Shown: positions 1 through 8,517 of the stretch, piece by piece
Layout: each line of letters starts with the position of its first letter
Position numbering within the stretch: position 1 is the stretch's first letter
DNA from: Chitinophaga sp. S165
GTDB lineage: Bacteria > Bacteroidota > Bacteroidia > Chitinophagales > Chitinophagaceae
Length of the DNA stretch: 64,000 nt
NCBI RefSeq assembly: GCF_003182155.1
Contig: NZ_QGTG01000002.1
Location: 620,001 to 684,000 of the forward strand
Reading direction: 5' to 3'
The notes under the pieces: model-generated
Told to the model about the DNA's origin: nothing
Seen by the model: only the letters and a program-made list of their open reading frames with translations
Database searches by the model: none
Position numbers and translations under genes: made by a program

Positions 1-1102
1 GCCATTGTGAAATGAACATGTCATGAGTGGCAAGTTTCGCGGAAGCAAACCATTGAAGGGCGGCTACCAGCAGCAATGCTACTATTCCGATCGTAATATA
101 CAGCGGAACGAACTGACGCATCAGGTATCGTTGTAACTGACGGGGCGCAGTGCCCAGTGTTACCAGCAACTGTATTTCCTTTTTGCAACTGGCTATTACC
201 AGCTGTATGAACATACTGAATACGACCAATGCAAAGGCCAGCAGGACCAAGCCAAAGAAGCCTATTACAGATACGATCATCTGCACGATCAGTTTTGTTT
301 TACTGTATTTGATCTTATCCTGGTTCGTAGTATATCCTTTCTCTTCCAGGTACTTTGACAGCAAAGGATTGGAAGGGTCTTTCGTTTTGATGATGACACG
401 GGATGGAGCAGCCGCCTGTCCGCTGCCAAACTTACTGTTAGCCCAGTCCATAAAACTGCCGGGAACCAGGAAGGAAGAGATGCGGTCGGAAAAACCGACA
501 ATACGACCGGTGAACTCCTGCGTTATCAGTCCCTGGGAAATAGTGACCTTCATCGGTAATGCTTTCACTGTTTCCTGTGAGATCTGTGGCAGGTCCTGGC
601 TTAAAGCAAATCCGAAGTTATAGAGGTTGAGAAAGTCGTTCGGAAGGATGATGGGAATCGTATTATCAGCAGGCGTCCATTTCCATTCATCGTTCTTCAC
701 ATCAATGAAAGAATCGGGCACTGACTCAAAGAACATATCGGTATAGAAGTGCAGTTCTCCGGGAGCGGCCGCAGTTACTTTATACTGATTGGAAGTAATA
801 AAGCCAAAGGCTTCTGTAAAAGGCTGTTGCTTAAGATCTGCTATTTCAGCGGGTGTGAATTCACTCTTGGCATTCTGCCCCATCATGGCATTCGTGATCT
901 TCTTGTTGATAACCAGGAAGTCCGCACTTTCATTTGCATTCCGCTGGTTATGCAGCAGCTGGTCAAAGTCAGTATGTGCCTGAATAGCGATGAGCAGGAG
1001 TATCATAGCAATGCCCAGCCCACCGGCAGCCATGAACAGGCGGGCCTTACCGATGCCGGTCTGTATGATCTTTTTGAGTAACTGGTAGAAGGATGGCATC
1101 AT
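1..1102 (-). CDS. ABC transporter permease, FtsX-like (3' end outside window)
   Basis: About 367 N-terminal residues are visible; the gene runs off the left edge with no stop. One membrane helix lies at about residues 21-41, followed by a roughly 230-residue extracytoplasmic domain. A second helix follows at about 273-300, then the charged stretch KKEIQLLVTLG typical of FtsX/MacB/LolC-type permeases, and a third helix near 318-338. A fourth helix is expected beyond the edge. The start ATGATG overlaps the TGA stop of the upstream ATPase gene (ATGA), so the two are probably translationally coupled subunits of one transporter. The family works in lipoprotein or macrolide export, or in cell-wall hydrolase control. 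Nothing here identifies the substrate. Confidence 0.85.
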   Translation of the reverse strand, partial: MMPSFYQLLKKIIQTGIGKARLFMAAGGLGIAMILLLIAIQAHTDFDQLLHNQRNANESADFLVINKKITNAMMGQNAKSEFTPAEIADLKQQPFTEAFGFITSNQYKVTAAAPGELHFYTDMFFESVPDSFIDVKNDEWKWTPADNTIPIILPNDFLNLYNFGFALSQDLPQISQETVKALPMKVTISQGLITQEFTGRIVGFSDRISSFLVPGSFMDWANSKFGSGQAAAPSRVIIKTKDPSNPLLSKYLEEKGYTTNQDKIKYSKTKLIVQMIVSVIGFFGLVLLAFALVVFSMFIQLVIASCKKEIQLLVTLGTAPRQLQRYLMRQFVPLYITIGIVALLLVAALQWFASAKLATHDMFISQW

Positions 1103-1749
1103 AAGTTATAGTGTGTGTCATATACAAACCTGTTATCATTGTCCAGGTCTGTTAAAATGAACCCGGCATTGCGGGCTTTACATTCTTCAGCAATCAGCAA
1201 GGCTGCGCGTTGTGCGTTCTCTTCATCAAGATGGCTGAACGGCTCGTCCATGATCAGCCATTGGAAGGGCTGTACCAGTGCCCGGATAATCGCTATGCGC
1301 TGGCGTTCTCCGTAAGAGAGCGTTTTGCCGCTCTGGTTCAGTACATGGGTAACATTCAACCGGGCAGCCATTTCCTTTACTTTTTCAGCAGTACAATACG
1401 GCGCCGCATTCATGACCCGCTTCAATTCGATATTCTCCAGTGCTGTCAGCTGTTCGAAGACACGCAGGTCCTGGAATATCACGCTTACCTGCTCCTGTCT
1501 CATACCGGCAATAGCATCTCTGGAATAACTATCCCAGGTCTTTCCATTCACCAGTACCTGACCTGTATAATCTGTCCTGATGTGGTACAGGTAGTGGACA
1601 AGGGTCGTTTTACCGGTGCCGGAAGGTGCTTTTATTTTAGTGAAACCACCTGGGGTGAAGGTGACCTGCCTGTTCCAGATATCGGAGGAACGCTGCATGA
1701 TCTTATCGCGCAACGGAACAGGCACCAGGTTTTCTAACTGTATCTGCAT
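1099..1749 (-). CDS. ABC transporter ATP-binding protein (partner of FtsX-like permease)
   Basis: A 216-residue nucleotide-binding subunit. Walker A is at residues 41-49 (APSGTGKTT, with Ala in place of the usual first Gly). A variant signature LSYGERQ precedes the Walker B WLIMDEPFSHLDE. I start at MQIQLENL because the 29 codons upstream run through a hairpin and do not look like an ABC N-terminus. The stop overlaps the permease start by 4 nt. The protein is a LolD/FtsE-sized ATPase energising the permease. The substrate cannot be told from sequence. Confidence 0.88.
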   Translation of the reverse strand: MQIQLENLVPVPLRDKIMQRSSDIWNRQVTFTPGGFTKIKAPSGTGKTTLVHYLYHIRTDYTGQVLVNGKTWDSYSRDAIAGMRQEQVSVIFQDLRVFEQLTALENIELKRVMNAAPYCTAEKVKEMAARLNVTHVLNQSGKTLSYGERQRIAIIRALVQPFQWLIMDEPFSHLDEENAQRAALLIAEECKARNAGFILTDLDNDNRFVYDTHYNL

Positions 1750-1801
1750 GTAACTGGTGTTCTTAAAATGATGACCCAATATAGAGCTTTTTCCAAATGA
1801 A

Positions 1802-1837
1802 AATGTCCATGACGGAAGTATAACCGTCATGGACATT
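1802..1837 (-). terminator. Hairpin terminator of the DUF4836 gene
   Basis: A perfect 14-bp inverted repeat (1802-1815 with 1824-1837) has an 8-nt loop and is followed on the minus strand by TTTT. It lies 20 nt downstream of the DUF4836 stop and upstream of the ABC ATPase start, so it probably separates the two transcripts. Confidence 0.65.
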
Positions 1838-1857
1838 AACTATCATTATCTGACAGA

Positions 1858-3627
1858 TCAGTGATTCTCTTCTTCTACAGGAGCAGTCTCTACTACCGGT
1901 GCAGCAGCTGTATCGACAGCTACTTCTCTTGCAGCATCTGCTTTCTTCTTCTCTTCCAGGTACTTGGCAGTCTCGGTACCGAGGTTTACCAATTGTACCA
2001 GGCTGTTCTCATTTTCATTCTTGAAGTTCAGCACTATTTCAGAATGCTGTGTTTTACCGTCGAAAGATTTACTCAATGCAGTCATATCTTTCAGCAGGTT
2101 CTTGAACTTACCGGCCAGTACACGGCCATCAGCAGGGATATCTTCGTCAGGAATGTTGTTAACGATCTTTTCAAAGTTTACGTAAGCACCCATTGGGTTG
2201 CCTTTGATCTTGCTTACGAAATCATTGTCCAGACCACCGGCCTTGCCTTTGCCGGCCAGGTATTCCTGCAGTACAGCAGAGTCAGAAGCGCTGGTTACCA
2301 GTTTATCAGTAATAGAGATAGCCGGTACACCTGGCAGGTTCTGTTTCATAACATAGTTGTTACCTTCTTTGGTAAAGACGCCTTGTACCATCGGAGAGGA
2401 CATTACTTTCTCGAAGGCAGCCTTATCTCCTACTTTCATAGCGAATACCCATTTGGACTCTGGTGTAGTAGTTGAATCTCCTTCGATGTATAAGCTTGGC
2501 TTTTTCTTCACCTGGAAGTCAGAAGCAACGAATACCAGCTGACCTTTAAAGGCGTTCAGGATATCGTCCAGGGTCAGGCCGGAGCTCTGTAATCCCATGT
2601 TAGCAATACCATCCAGACCGGTGCTTTTTACGATATCACCGATCATGCGGAAATCAAAGCCATACACAACGAAACCGGTGATATTCTGTGAAGGATATTT
2701 TTCCAGCATTTCAAGGTCAGCTTCCAGATTGCCATATTTCTTATAGATGCCAGCCAGGTCTTTTCCTACGTAGGAAACACCATCCACAACTACTTTACCT
2801 TTCTCAAAGTTTACGGCGCCGGTGTAATAGCAACCAGCCAGTAATGTTTTAAGATTAGCCGGCATCATGCCTGCCTGCGCGTTATAGATAGGCTCCGGGT
2901 TTACATAAAAACTCAGGTCTGCGTTGTTTTTCAGGAGGTCGCTGAATGCTTCGATAGAGCTGGCTGTTTCATCTTTCTTCAGGTGGAACAGGTGATCTAC
3001 TTCTGCGATCCAGGGCTGCATATCATCCTCCGCAGTTACGAGGCTAGCCGGCTGGGCACTGTTTGTATCCGTAGCTTCTTCTTCATCATCGCCTGGCACT
3101 GGAAGACCACTTGGAGGCAATGCTTTCTGCATAGCATCTCCTTCAATACCTTTCAGGTAGATCACAGTTTCTTTGTTCCATGCAATTACGCCACCCTGTT
3201 TGTCTTCAAGAATATACTTAAAGTCGGATTTTGTTTGCAGGGAGAAGTTGCTGACATTTTTCTTCAGGTATTCTTCGAATTTCGAACCATCTTTCAGTCC
3301 GCCGGTCAGCGTGATGTAAGACTGGTTTTTACCGTACACTATAGACACGAAAGACTGTGCCTGCAGGTCCAGTCCTGAGTTTTCGATATCTTTCCAAAAC
3401 TTCTGCGCTTCACTGGCAGTATCTTTTTCCTGTACTGCAGCAAAGAGCTTATCCATTGTTATACCGTTGGTAATCAATTTCTTGCTGATCTGTTTGCTGT
3501 TTACGCTAAGTACAAGGCTGGCTGTTTTGGGAATATATTTGCTCTGCTCCGGCACCTTTGAACAGGAGGATAGCAGGATAGCTATAGCTGATACAGCTAG
3601 CAAAACCTTTGAAAACATTTTTGTCAT
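1858..3627 (-). CDS. DUF4836 family lipoprotein
   Basis: A 589-residue protein with a lipoprotein signal: a hydrophobic stretch ending LLSSC, lipidated Cys at residue 22. The motifs YIPKTASLVLSVN near the N-terminus, repeated GxxxFxVKxGDKAAFEKV-like segments and internal duplications match the Bacteroidota DUF4836 family, which resembles DUF3352. The C-terminus is a low-complexity Ala/Glu/Val tail. The family is a predicted lipid-anchored periplasmic or outer-membrane protein of unknown function. I start at MTKMFSK because five upstream codons add nothing to the signal peptide. It is monocistronic, with a hairpin terminator just downstream. Confidence 0.8.
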   Translation of the reverse strand: MTKMFSKVLLAVSAIAILLSSCSKVPEQSKYIPKTASLVLSVNSKQISKKLITNGITMDKLFAAVQEKDTASEAQKFWKDIENSGLDLQAQSFVSIVYGKNQSYITLTGGLKDGSKFEEYLKKNVSNFSLQTKSDFKYILEDKQGGVIAWNKETVIYLKGIEGDAMQKALPPSGLPVPGDDEEEATDTNSAQPASLVTAEDDMQPWIAEVDHLFHLKKDETASSIEAFSDLLKNNADLSFYVNPEPIYNAQAGMMPANLKTLLAGCYYTGAVNFEKGKVVVDGVSYVGKDLAGIYKKYGNLEADLEMLEKYPSQNITGFVVYGFDFRMIGDIVKSTGLDGIANMGLQSSGLTLDDILNAFKGQLVFVASDFQVKKKPSLYIEGDSTTTPESKWVFAMKVGDKAAFEKVMSSPMVQGVFTKEGNNYVMKQNLPGVPAISITDKLVTSASDSAVLQEYLAGKGKAGGLDNDFVSKIKGNPMGAYVNFEKIVNNIPDEDIPADGRVLAGKFKNLLKDMTALSKSFDGKTQHSEIVLNFKNENENSLVQLVNLGTETAKYLEEKKKADAAREVAVDTAAAPVVETAPVEEENH

Positions 3628-3834
3628 AATTAGGGGGATCAAAATTAAAAATGAGTGAATAGGACGCTAAAATACTTCCTTTTTCGTTTACTACCTTATA
3701 AAGGCCTTGTATAAATTAATGATTTTATTTATATATTAGCGTTTGGGACGTTTTTGCCGGCTTATACGAGAGGGCTGCGATAAAACATTCATTTCTACGT
3801 TATTATTATAAAAATAAAAGCTGCAATAGTTTTA

Positions 3835-3842
3835 TACCTTTG
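3835..3842 (+). promoter_or_regulatory. Bacteroidota -7 box (TACCTTTG)
   Basis: TACCTTTG matches the TAnnTTTG -7 consensus of the Bacteroidota primary sigma factor and lies 47 nt upstream of the YciI-like gene. I see no clear -33 TTTG at the right spacing, so only the -7 element is supported. Confidence 0.4.
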
Positions 3843-3889
3843 TATAAAGAGGTCAACATGATTATAAATCCTATTATTGAAGAGCTGTT

Positions 3890-4177
3890 ATGTACTTAAT
3901 CCTTTTGCAATACATCCGTCCGGTAGCTGCCGTAGAGCATTATATGGAGCAACATAGAGCTTTTCTGGAAAAGTTTTATAAGAGCGGGCAATTTATTCTG
4001 GCAGGACGCCGTAAGCCCAAGTCCGGAGGGTTGATCATTTGCAAAGCTTCGAGCCGTAAAGAAGTGGAGGCGATCATCGCCGAGGATCCGCTGGACAAAT
4101 ACCAGCTGGCGCTTTATGAGATTATCGAATTCGAGCCAACATCCTATGTTAACGAGTTACAGTCTTATCTTTCGTAG
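3890..4177 (+). CDS. YciI-like protein (YCII domain)
   Basis: A 95-residue dimeric alpha+beta barrel protein. The YCII-type pattern is present: a first strand YLILLQYIRP, HRAFLEKFYKSGQFILAGRRKP with the conserved H and the G-x-F-x-x-x-G segment, then the AEDP motif (EAIIAEDPLDKYQLALYEIIEF). Homologues are small, often uncharacterised proteins; some act in chlorocatechol degradation or as stand-alone enzymes, so no substrate is proposed. It is a single gene, convergent with msrB. Confidence 0.8.
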   Translation: MYLILLQYIRPVAAVEHYMEQHRAFLEKFYKSGQFILAGRRKPKSGGLIICKASSRKEVEAIIAEDPLDKYQLALYEIIEFEPTSYVNELQSYLS

Positions 4178-4183
4178 TCAGGG

Positions 4184-4230
4184 TGCCTGATTACGTATGC
4201 TGTTGTTACAGGCACATCCGCAATCAGGCA
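4184..4230. terminator. Hairpin between convergent yciI-like gene and msrB
   Basis: Arms 4184-4195 and 4219-4230 pair over 12 positions with one mismatch (TGCCTGATT core), loop 23 nt. The hairpin fills the gap between two convergent genes, but neither side has a strong T tract. A bidirectional transcription stop is likely but not certain. Confidence 0.4.
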
Positions 4231-4238
4231 TTTACCAG

Positions 4239-4793
4239 TTAATGTTTTTCCTTAAAGTTTTTATCGGCTTCTTTGGCTTTCTCGAAGTCGAGTATCACTG
4301 AGTTGATGCAATAACGTAATCCTGTAGGAGGAGGACCGTCGTCAAATACGTGTCCCAGGTGTGCCTTACAGCGGCCACACATTACCTCGGTACGATTCAT
4401 ACCATGAGTATTATCAGGTGCATAGATCACGCTTCCCTTGGTAATCGGCTCAAAGAAACTCGGCCATCCACAGCTGCTTTCAAATTTGGCATTTGAAACA
4501 AACAGCGGATTACCACAAGCAGCGCAATAATAAGTACCAGCGTCTTTACTGTTCCAGTATTTTCCGGTGAACGCCCATTCGGTGCCTTTTTCCCGTGCTA
4601 TATTGTATACTTCAGGCGATAAGCGCTCTTTCCATTCGTCATTTGAGAGGCTTACTTTGCTGGTGTCCGTTCTTGAGTATACTTCACTCTTTTTCTGTTC
4701 TTCCATAGACTTATTTTTTGGCTCCTGTTGAGAGTAGGTGCAATTGCTAACTAAGATGGAAAGGCTCAAAATTATCAGATTCCTCCAGTTCAT
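4239..4793 (-). CDS. msrB: Peptide-methionine (R)-S-oxide reductase, lipoprotein form
   Basis: A 184-residue protein that reduces methionine-R-sulfoxide in proteins. An N-terminal hydrophobic signal ends in Cys18 (VSNC), a loose lipobox, so it is probably exported and lipid-anchored. The MsrB domain fills residues 45-180, with the two zinc-binding CxxC pairs (CAAC, CGRC), the SSCGWPSF segment and the catalytic Cys in RYCINS. The role is repair of oxidised envelope proteins. It stands alone; no msrA is adjacent. Confidence 0.92.
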   Translation of the reverse strand: MNWRNLIILSLSILVSNCTYSQQEPKNKSMEEQKKSEVYSRTDTSKVSLSNDEWKERLSPEVYNIAREKGTEWAFTGKYWNSKDAGTYYCAACGNPLFVSNAKFESSCGWPSFFEPITKGSVIYAPDNTHGMNRTEVMCGRCKAHLGHVFDDGPPPTGLRYCINSVILDFEKAKEADKNFKEKH

Positions 4794-5052
4794 GATTAAA
4801 ATAATTTATGATTAACGTCTTATTAACAAGACTGTCGTGTGAATAAATTATATTCCTACGCCATAAATAAAGATACGAATTGGTGGCTGGTCCGGTTCAG
4901 ATGCAGGCCAGCAGAAGCATTCATTTAACAATTCTATAGCAACTGTTTTTTATATAGGCATTGTATTCTATACTTCTTTACCCCCACTTTACCCCCATGA
5001 CCGGTATCAAACATTAAACTTTCCTAACTTTACAGCAAAAGGCACATAATAA

Positions 5053-6942
5053 GTGGCGGATATCATCAATCTATTACCAGACAACATAGCCAATCAGATA
5101 GCAGCAGGGGAAGTGATACAAAGGCCTGCGTCAGCAGTAAAAGAGCTGTTGGAGAATGCCGTGGACGCAGGTGCCTCGGAGATACAGCTCATTATCCGGG
5201 ATGCCGGTAAGGAATTGGTACAGGTGATCGATAACGGGAAAGGGATGAGTGAAACGGATGCACGCATGTGTTTTGAAAGACATGCTACTTCCAAGATACA
5301 GACCATAGACGACCTCTTCTCGATCCGTACAATGGGCTTTCGTGGTGAAGCGCTGGCATCCATTGCAGCTGTTTCACAGGTTGAACTGAAAACACGTCTG
5401 CGTGGAGCAGACATTGGCACATACATAGAGATCGACAACAGTGCGGTCAAAAAACAGGAGATCTGCCAGACAGCAGAAGGTACCAGTATCGCAATGAAGA
5501 ACCTGTTCTTCAACGTTCCTGCCCGCCGGAATTTCCTTAAAAGCAACGCTGCCGAAATGAGGCATATCGTGGATGAATTCATCCGCGTAGCCATGGCTTT
5601 TCCACAAGTCCAGTTCACGCTTACGAACAACACACAACAGCTGTTCTACCTGGAAAAAGGCTCCCTGAAACAACGTATTATCTCCATACTTGGCCAACAC
5701 TATAATGCCCGGCTGGTTTCCGTTAATGAAACCACCGACTATATGGACGTTCACGGCTTTGTCGGTAAGCCGGAAACGGCTAAAAAGACCAGGGGAGATC
5801 AGTTCTTCTTTGTGAACAACCGCTTTATCAAAAGCCCGTACCTGCATCATGCTATCATGAATGCTTTCGCGGAAATGATACCGGCGGACAGCTATCCGTT
5901 ATATGTCCTGTTTATAGATCTTGATCCCGGCCATGTAGATATCAACGTACATCCTACCAAACAGGAAATCAAGTTTGATGATGAGAAGGTGATGTACGCC
6001 TTTATACAATCTGCCGTGAAACACGCACTGGCGCAATTCAATATCACGCCTACGCTCGATTTTGAACTGGACCCCGGTATCCAGCAACTGGACGCTGTAA
6101 GCAAACCATTCACAGAACAACAACAGGCGAAGTCCGTCAACACCTCTTTGTACAAGAGTTTCACACAGGCTAACCAGGCACACACCATCGATACCAACAA
6201 CAGCAATCTCAAACACTGGAGAGACCTGTATGATATCGGCAAATCAACTGCTACTACCTATTCTGGCGACGTTATTGGGGGAATGCCTGATGAAACGCCA
6301 GTCTCCACTTCCGCTCCTGTCGAAAACCGTCCTTCTGCCGCATCTATGATAGATGAGCGCTGGCAGGATACGACCATCGACCAGAAAGTACCCGTACAGG
6401 TACATCAGCAATACATCCTTTCACAGATCAAATCGGGCTTCATCCTGATAGATCAGCAGGCAGCGCACGAGCGTATCCTGTACGAACGCTATCAACGCGC
6501 TTTACAGGAAAGTCCCGTACCTACTCAGCAAAGCCTGTTTCCGCAAACATTGCCATTGCTACCGGCAGATGCTGCATTGATCACAGAGATGCTACCAGAC
6601 CTGCAGGTACTGGGTTATGACCTGGAGCCTTTCGGCAATAATACATTTGTTGTAAGAGGTACTCCGGCCGACATTCAAAGTGGAAATGAGCAAGCCAGTA
6701 TAGAAGGATTGCTGGAGCAGTTCAAGAACTTCAGCCATGAGCTCAAAATTCCCCGCAGGGAACAATTGATCCGCTCTATGGCACGCAACAATTCTATTCC
6801 GGCAGGGAAGTCATTGTCTACCCGCGAGATGCAGAATATCATTGATGAACTGTTTGCCTGCGCAATGCCTAACTCAGCACCGGGAGGCAAGTACACGTAT
6901 ATTTCCTTTAAACTGGCCGATCTGGCTAAGATGTTCGGATGA
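5053..6942 (+). CDS. mutL: DNA mismatch repair protein MutL
   Basis: A 629-residue GHKL ATPase that links MutS mismatch recognition to downstream strand processing. The start is GTG at 5053, giving the conserved MADIINLLPDNIANQIAAGE. ATPase motifs are ENAVDAGA (motif I), DNGKGM (motif II) and TMGFRGEALASIAAV (motif III), followed by the transducer domain with NNRFIKSP and DVNVHPTK-like DINVHPTK. The C-terminal dimerisation domain carries DQQAAHERILYE at about residue 467, where endonuclease-active MutL proteins have DQHA; the distal motifs are also degenerate (SMARNN, APGGKYT). It converges with the FGGY kinase gene with a 3-nt gap. Confidence 0.96.
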   Translation: MADIINLLPDNIANQIAAGEVIQRPASAVKELLENAVDAGASEIQLIIRDAGKELVQVIDNGKGMSETDARMCFERHATSKIQTIDDLFSIRTMGFRGEALASIAAVSQVELKTRLRGADIGTYIEIDNSAVKKQEICQTAEGTSIAMKNLFFNVPARRNFLKSNAAEMRHIVDEFIRVAMAFPQVQFTLTNNTQQLFYLEKGSLKQRIISILGQHYNARLVSVNETTDYMDVHGFVGKPETAKKTRGDQFFFVNNRFIKSPYLHHAIMNAFAEMIPADSYPLYVLFIDLDPGHVDINVHPTKQEIKFDDEKVMYAFIQSAVKHALAQFNITPTLDFELDPGIQQLDAVSKPFTEQQQAKSVNTSLYKSFTQANQAHTIDTNNSNLKHWRDLYDIGKSTATTYSGDVIGGMPDETPVSTSAPVENRPSAASMIDERWQDTTIDQKVPVQVHQQYILSQIKSGFILIDQQAAHERILYERYQRALQESPVPTQQSLFPQTLPLLPADAALITEMLPDLQVLGYDLEPFGNNTFVVRGTPADIQSGNEQASIEGLLEQFKNFSHELKIPRREQLIRSMARNNSIPAGKSLSTREMQNIIDELFACAMPNSAPGGKYTYISFKLADLAKMFG

Positions 6943-6945
6943 TCT

Positions 6946-8415
6946 TTACAGGGCAGGGAATATATCTTTCAGCGCTGTATATAACTTTCCATGCACGGCA
7001 TACGCTTTCTTATAAACATCGGCGTATTCCGGCGCGGGGGAGAAGACCTTTTCTGTAACAGCAGTAAAGCTGGTGTCTATTCCCAGTGCCTGAAAACCGA
7101 GACGTACCGCCCCCATGGCAGATGCATCACTTTCCTGGCGCAGGTACATAGGCCGCTGAAATACATCCGACATTAGTTGTACCCATTCCGGTGAATGTGT
7201 AAACCCTCCGCTGACAGAGATCTTTTCCACCTTACCAGCGGTTTCTTCCAATGCTTCAGTAATACTAAGCAGTCCGTATGCCATACCTTCCAGTAATGCA
7301 CGCATAAAGTGCCAGGTTGTATGTTGTGGTTGTACACCTATAAATGCTCCTTTCGCATGTCCATCCCACACTGGCGCGCGTTCACCATGCAGGTACGGCA
7401 GGCATAACAACCCTTCGGCGCCGGCTGGTGTACTTAATGCCTGTTGCAAGCCGGCATCCACTTGCAATGGCTTCTCTGTCACTGATTGCAGGAAGGCTTC
7501 CAGGTACCATTGTAAAACTACTCCCCCGTTATTGATTGCACCACCGGTTACAAAATGGCCTGGCGTAAGCACATAGGTGAATAATCTGCCCTGCTGATCG
7601 GTTAACGGCCGGTCAATAGCCATACGTACAGCCCCACTTGTTCCGATTGTGAGTGTGGCATGTCCTTTATCCAGCGCATTGCTGCCCAGTTGTGCCAGGC
7701 AACCATCGCTGGCCCCTGCCACGAAACGGGTACCAGGAGAAAGCCCCAGATCACGGGCTACATTCTCTGATAATCCGTCAATAAAACTATCGCTGCTTAC
7801 GGCTTCCGGCAGCTGCCCGGGCGTAATACCGGCAACTTCCAGGGAGGCCTGGTTCCAGCTCAATTCATGAATATTAAACAATCCGGTGGCCGACGCAGTG
7901 GAATGATCCGTAATATATCTGCCAAAGAAATGATAGAGGATATACTCCTTAATGCCAATAAAACAGCTGGCAGACTGAAAAACCTCGGGCGCCTGCTCTT
8001 TCCACCAGATGATCTTACAGAGGGGAGACATTGCATGTACAGGGGTGCCTGTTTGCTGATGTAAGCTGGTGGCGAGAGGGGTACTACGTAAGCGGTCGGC
8101 CACTGACTGGCTTCGGTTATCGGCCCAGATGATCAACGGGGTCAACGCCTTACCATTCTTATCCATTGCCATCACGCTGTGCATGGCGGTGCTGAACGAT
8201 ACGGCAGCCGGAGGATCTTTCATGATAGTCGCCACGCTTCGTATGCCGTTCTTTACTGCTTCAAGTATCTGGTCAGGGTCCTGTTCACTATGCCCGGGTT
8301 CCGGCTGGTGGATGGGATATTCCTGCTGTGAATGGGCCATCACCTTCCCGTCTTTCCTCACTGCGATCACTTTGGCGCTGCTTGTTCCGAGATCCACTCC
8401 TATTATATATTCCAT
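6946..8415 (-). CDS. gntK: FGGY-family carbohydrate kinase, gluconokinase-like
   Basis: A 489-residue sugar kinase. The FGGY N-terminal phosphate-1 motif is GVDLGTSSAKV. Segments TGTPVHAMSPLCKIIWWKE and DHSTASATGLFNI resemble the Bacillus GntK subgroup of gluconokinases rather than xylulokinases or glycerol kinases. The C-terminal half has GTSGAVRM, GERAPVWDG and SGGFTHSPEW (adenosine binding). The predicted reaction is ATP-dependent phosphorylation of D-gluconate, or a related sugar acid, to the 6-phosphate. It is divergent from the GMC dehydrogenase gene with only 102 nt between them, consistent with shared control of sugar-acid use. The exact substrate is inferred. Confidence 0.8.
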   Translation of the reverse strand: MEYIIGVDLGTSSAKVIAVRKDGKVMAHSQQEYPIHQPEPGHSEQDPDQILEAVKNGIRSVATIMKDPPAAVSFSTAMHSVMAMDKNGKALTPLIIWADNRSQSVADRLRSTPLATSLHQQTGTPVHAMSPLCKIIWWKEQAPEVFQSASCFIGIKEYILYHFFGRYITDHSTASATGLFNIHELSWNQASLEVAGITPGQLPEAVSSDSFIDGLSENVARDLGLSPGTRFVAGASDGCLAQLGSNALDKGHATLTIGTSGAVRMAIDRPLTDQQGRLFTYVLTPGHFVTGGAINNGGVVLQWYLEAFLQSVTEKPLQVDAGLQQALSTPAGAEGLLCLPYLHGERAPVWDGHAKGAFIGVQPQHTTWHFMRALLEGMAYGLLSITEALEETAGKVEKISVSGGFTHSPEWVQLMSDVFQRPMYLRQESDASAMGAVRLGFQALGIDTSFTAVTEKVFSPAPEYADVYKKAYAVHGKLYTALKDIFPAL

Positions 8416-8517
8416 TACTATGATTTTATAACATTCCTTTTATACTTTTTTACTAGTAACCTTAGAAAATAATTTATAGATTTAAAACCACATTAGGTCA
8501 AATAAATTATCCACGAT

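Noticed and set aside
1210-1737. 175-residue plus-strand reading frame opposite the ABC ATPase gene
   Set aside because: It is antisense to a gene with all ABC motifs and has no recognisable domain or promoter.
1861-2475. 204-residue plus-strand reading frame opposite the DUF4836 gene
   Set aside because: Antisense shadow; cysteine- and aromatic-rich composition unlike real genes here.
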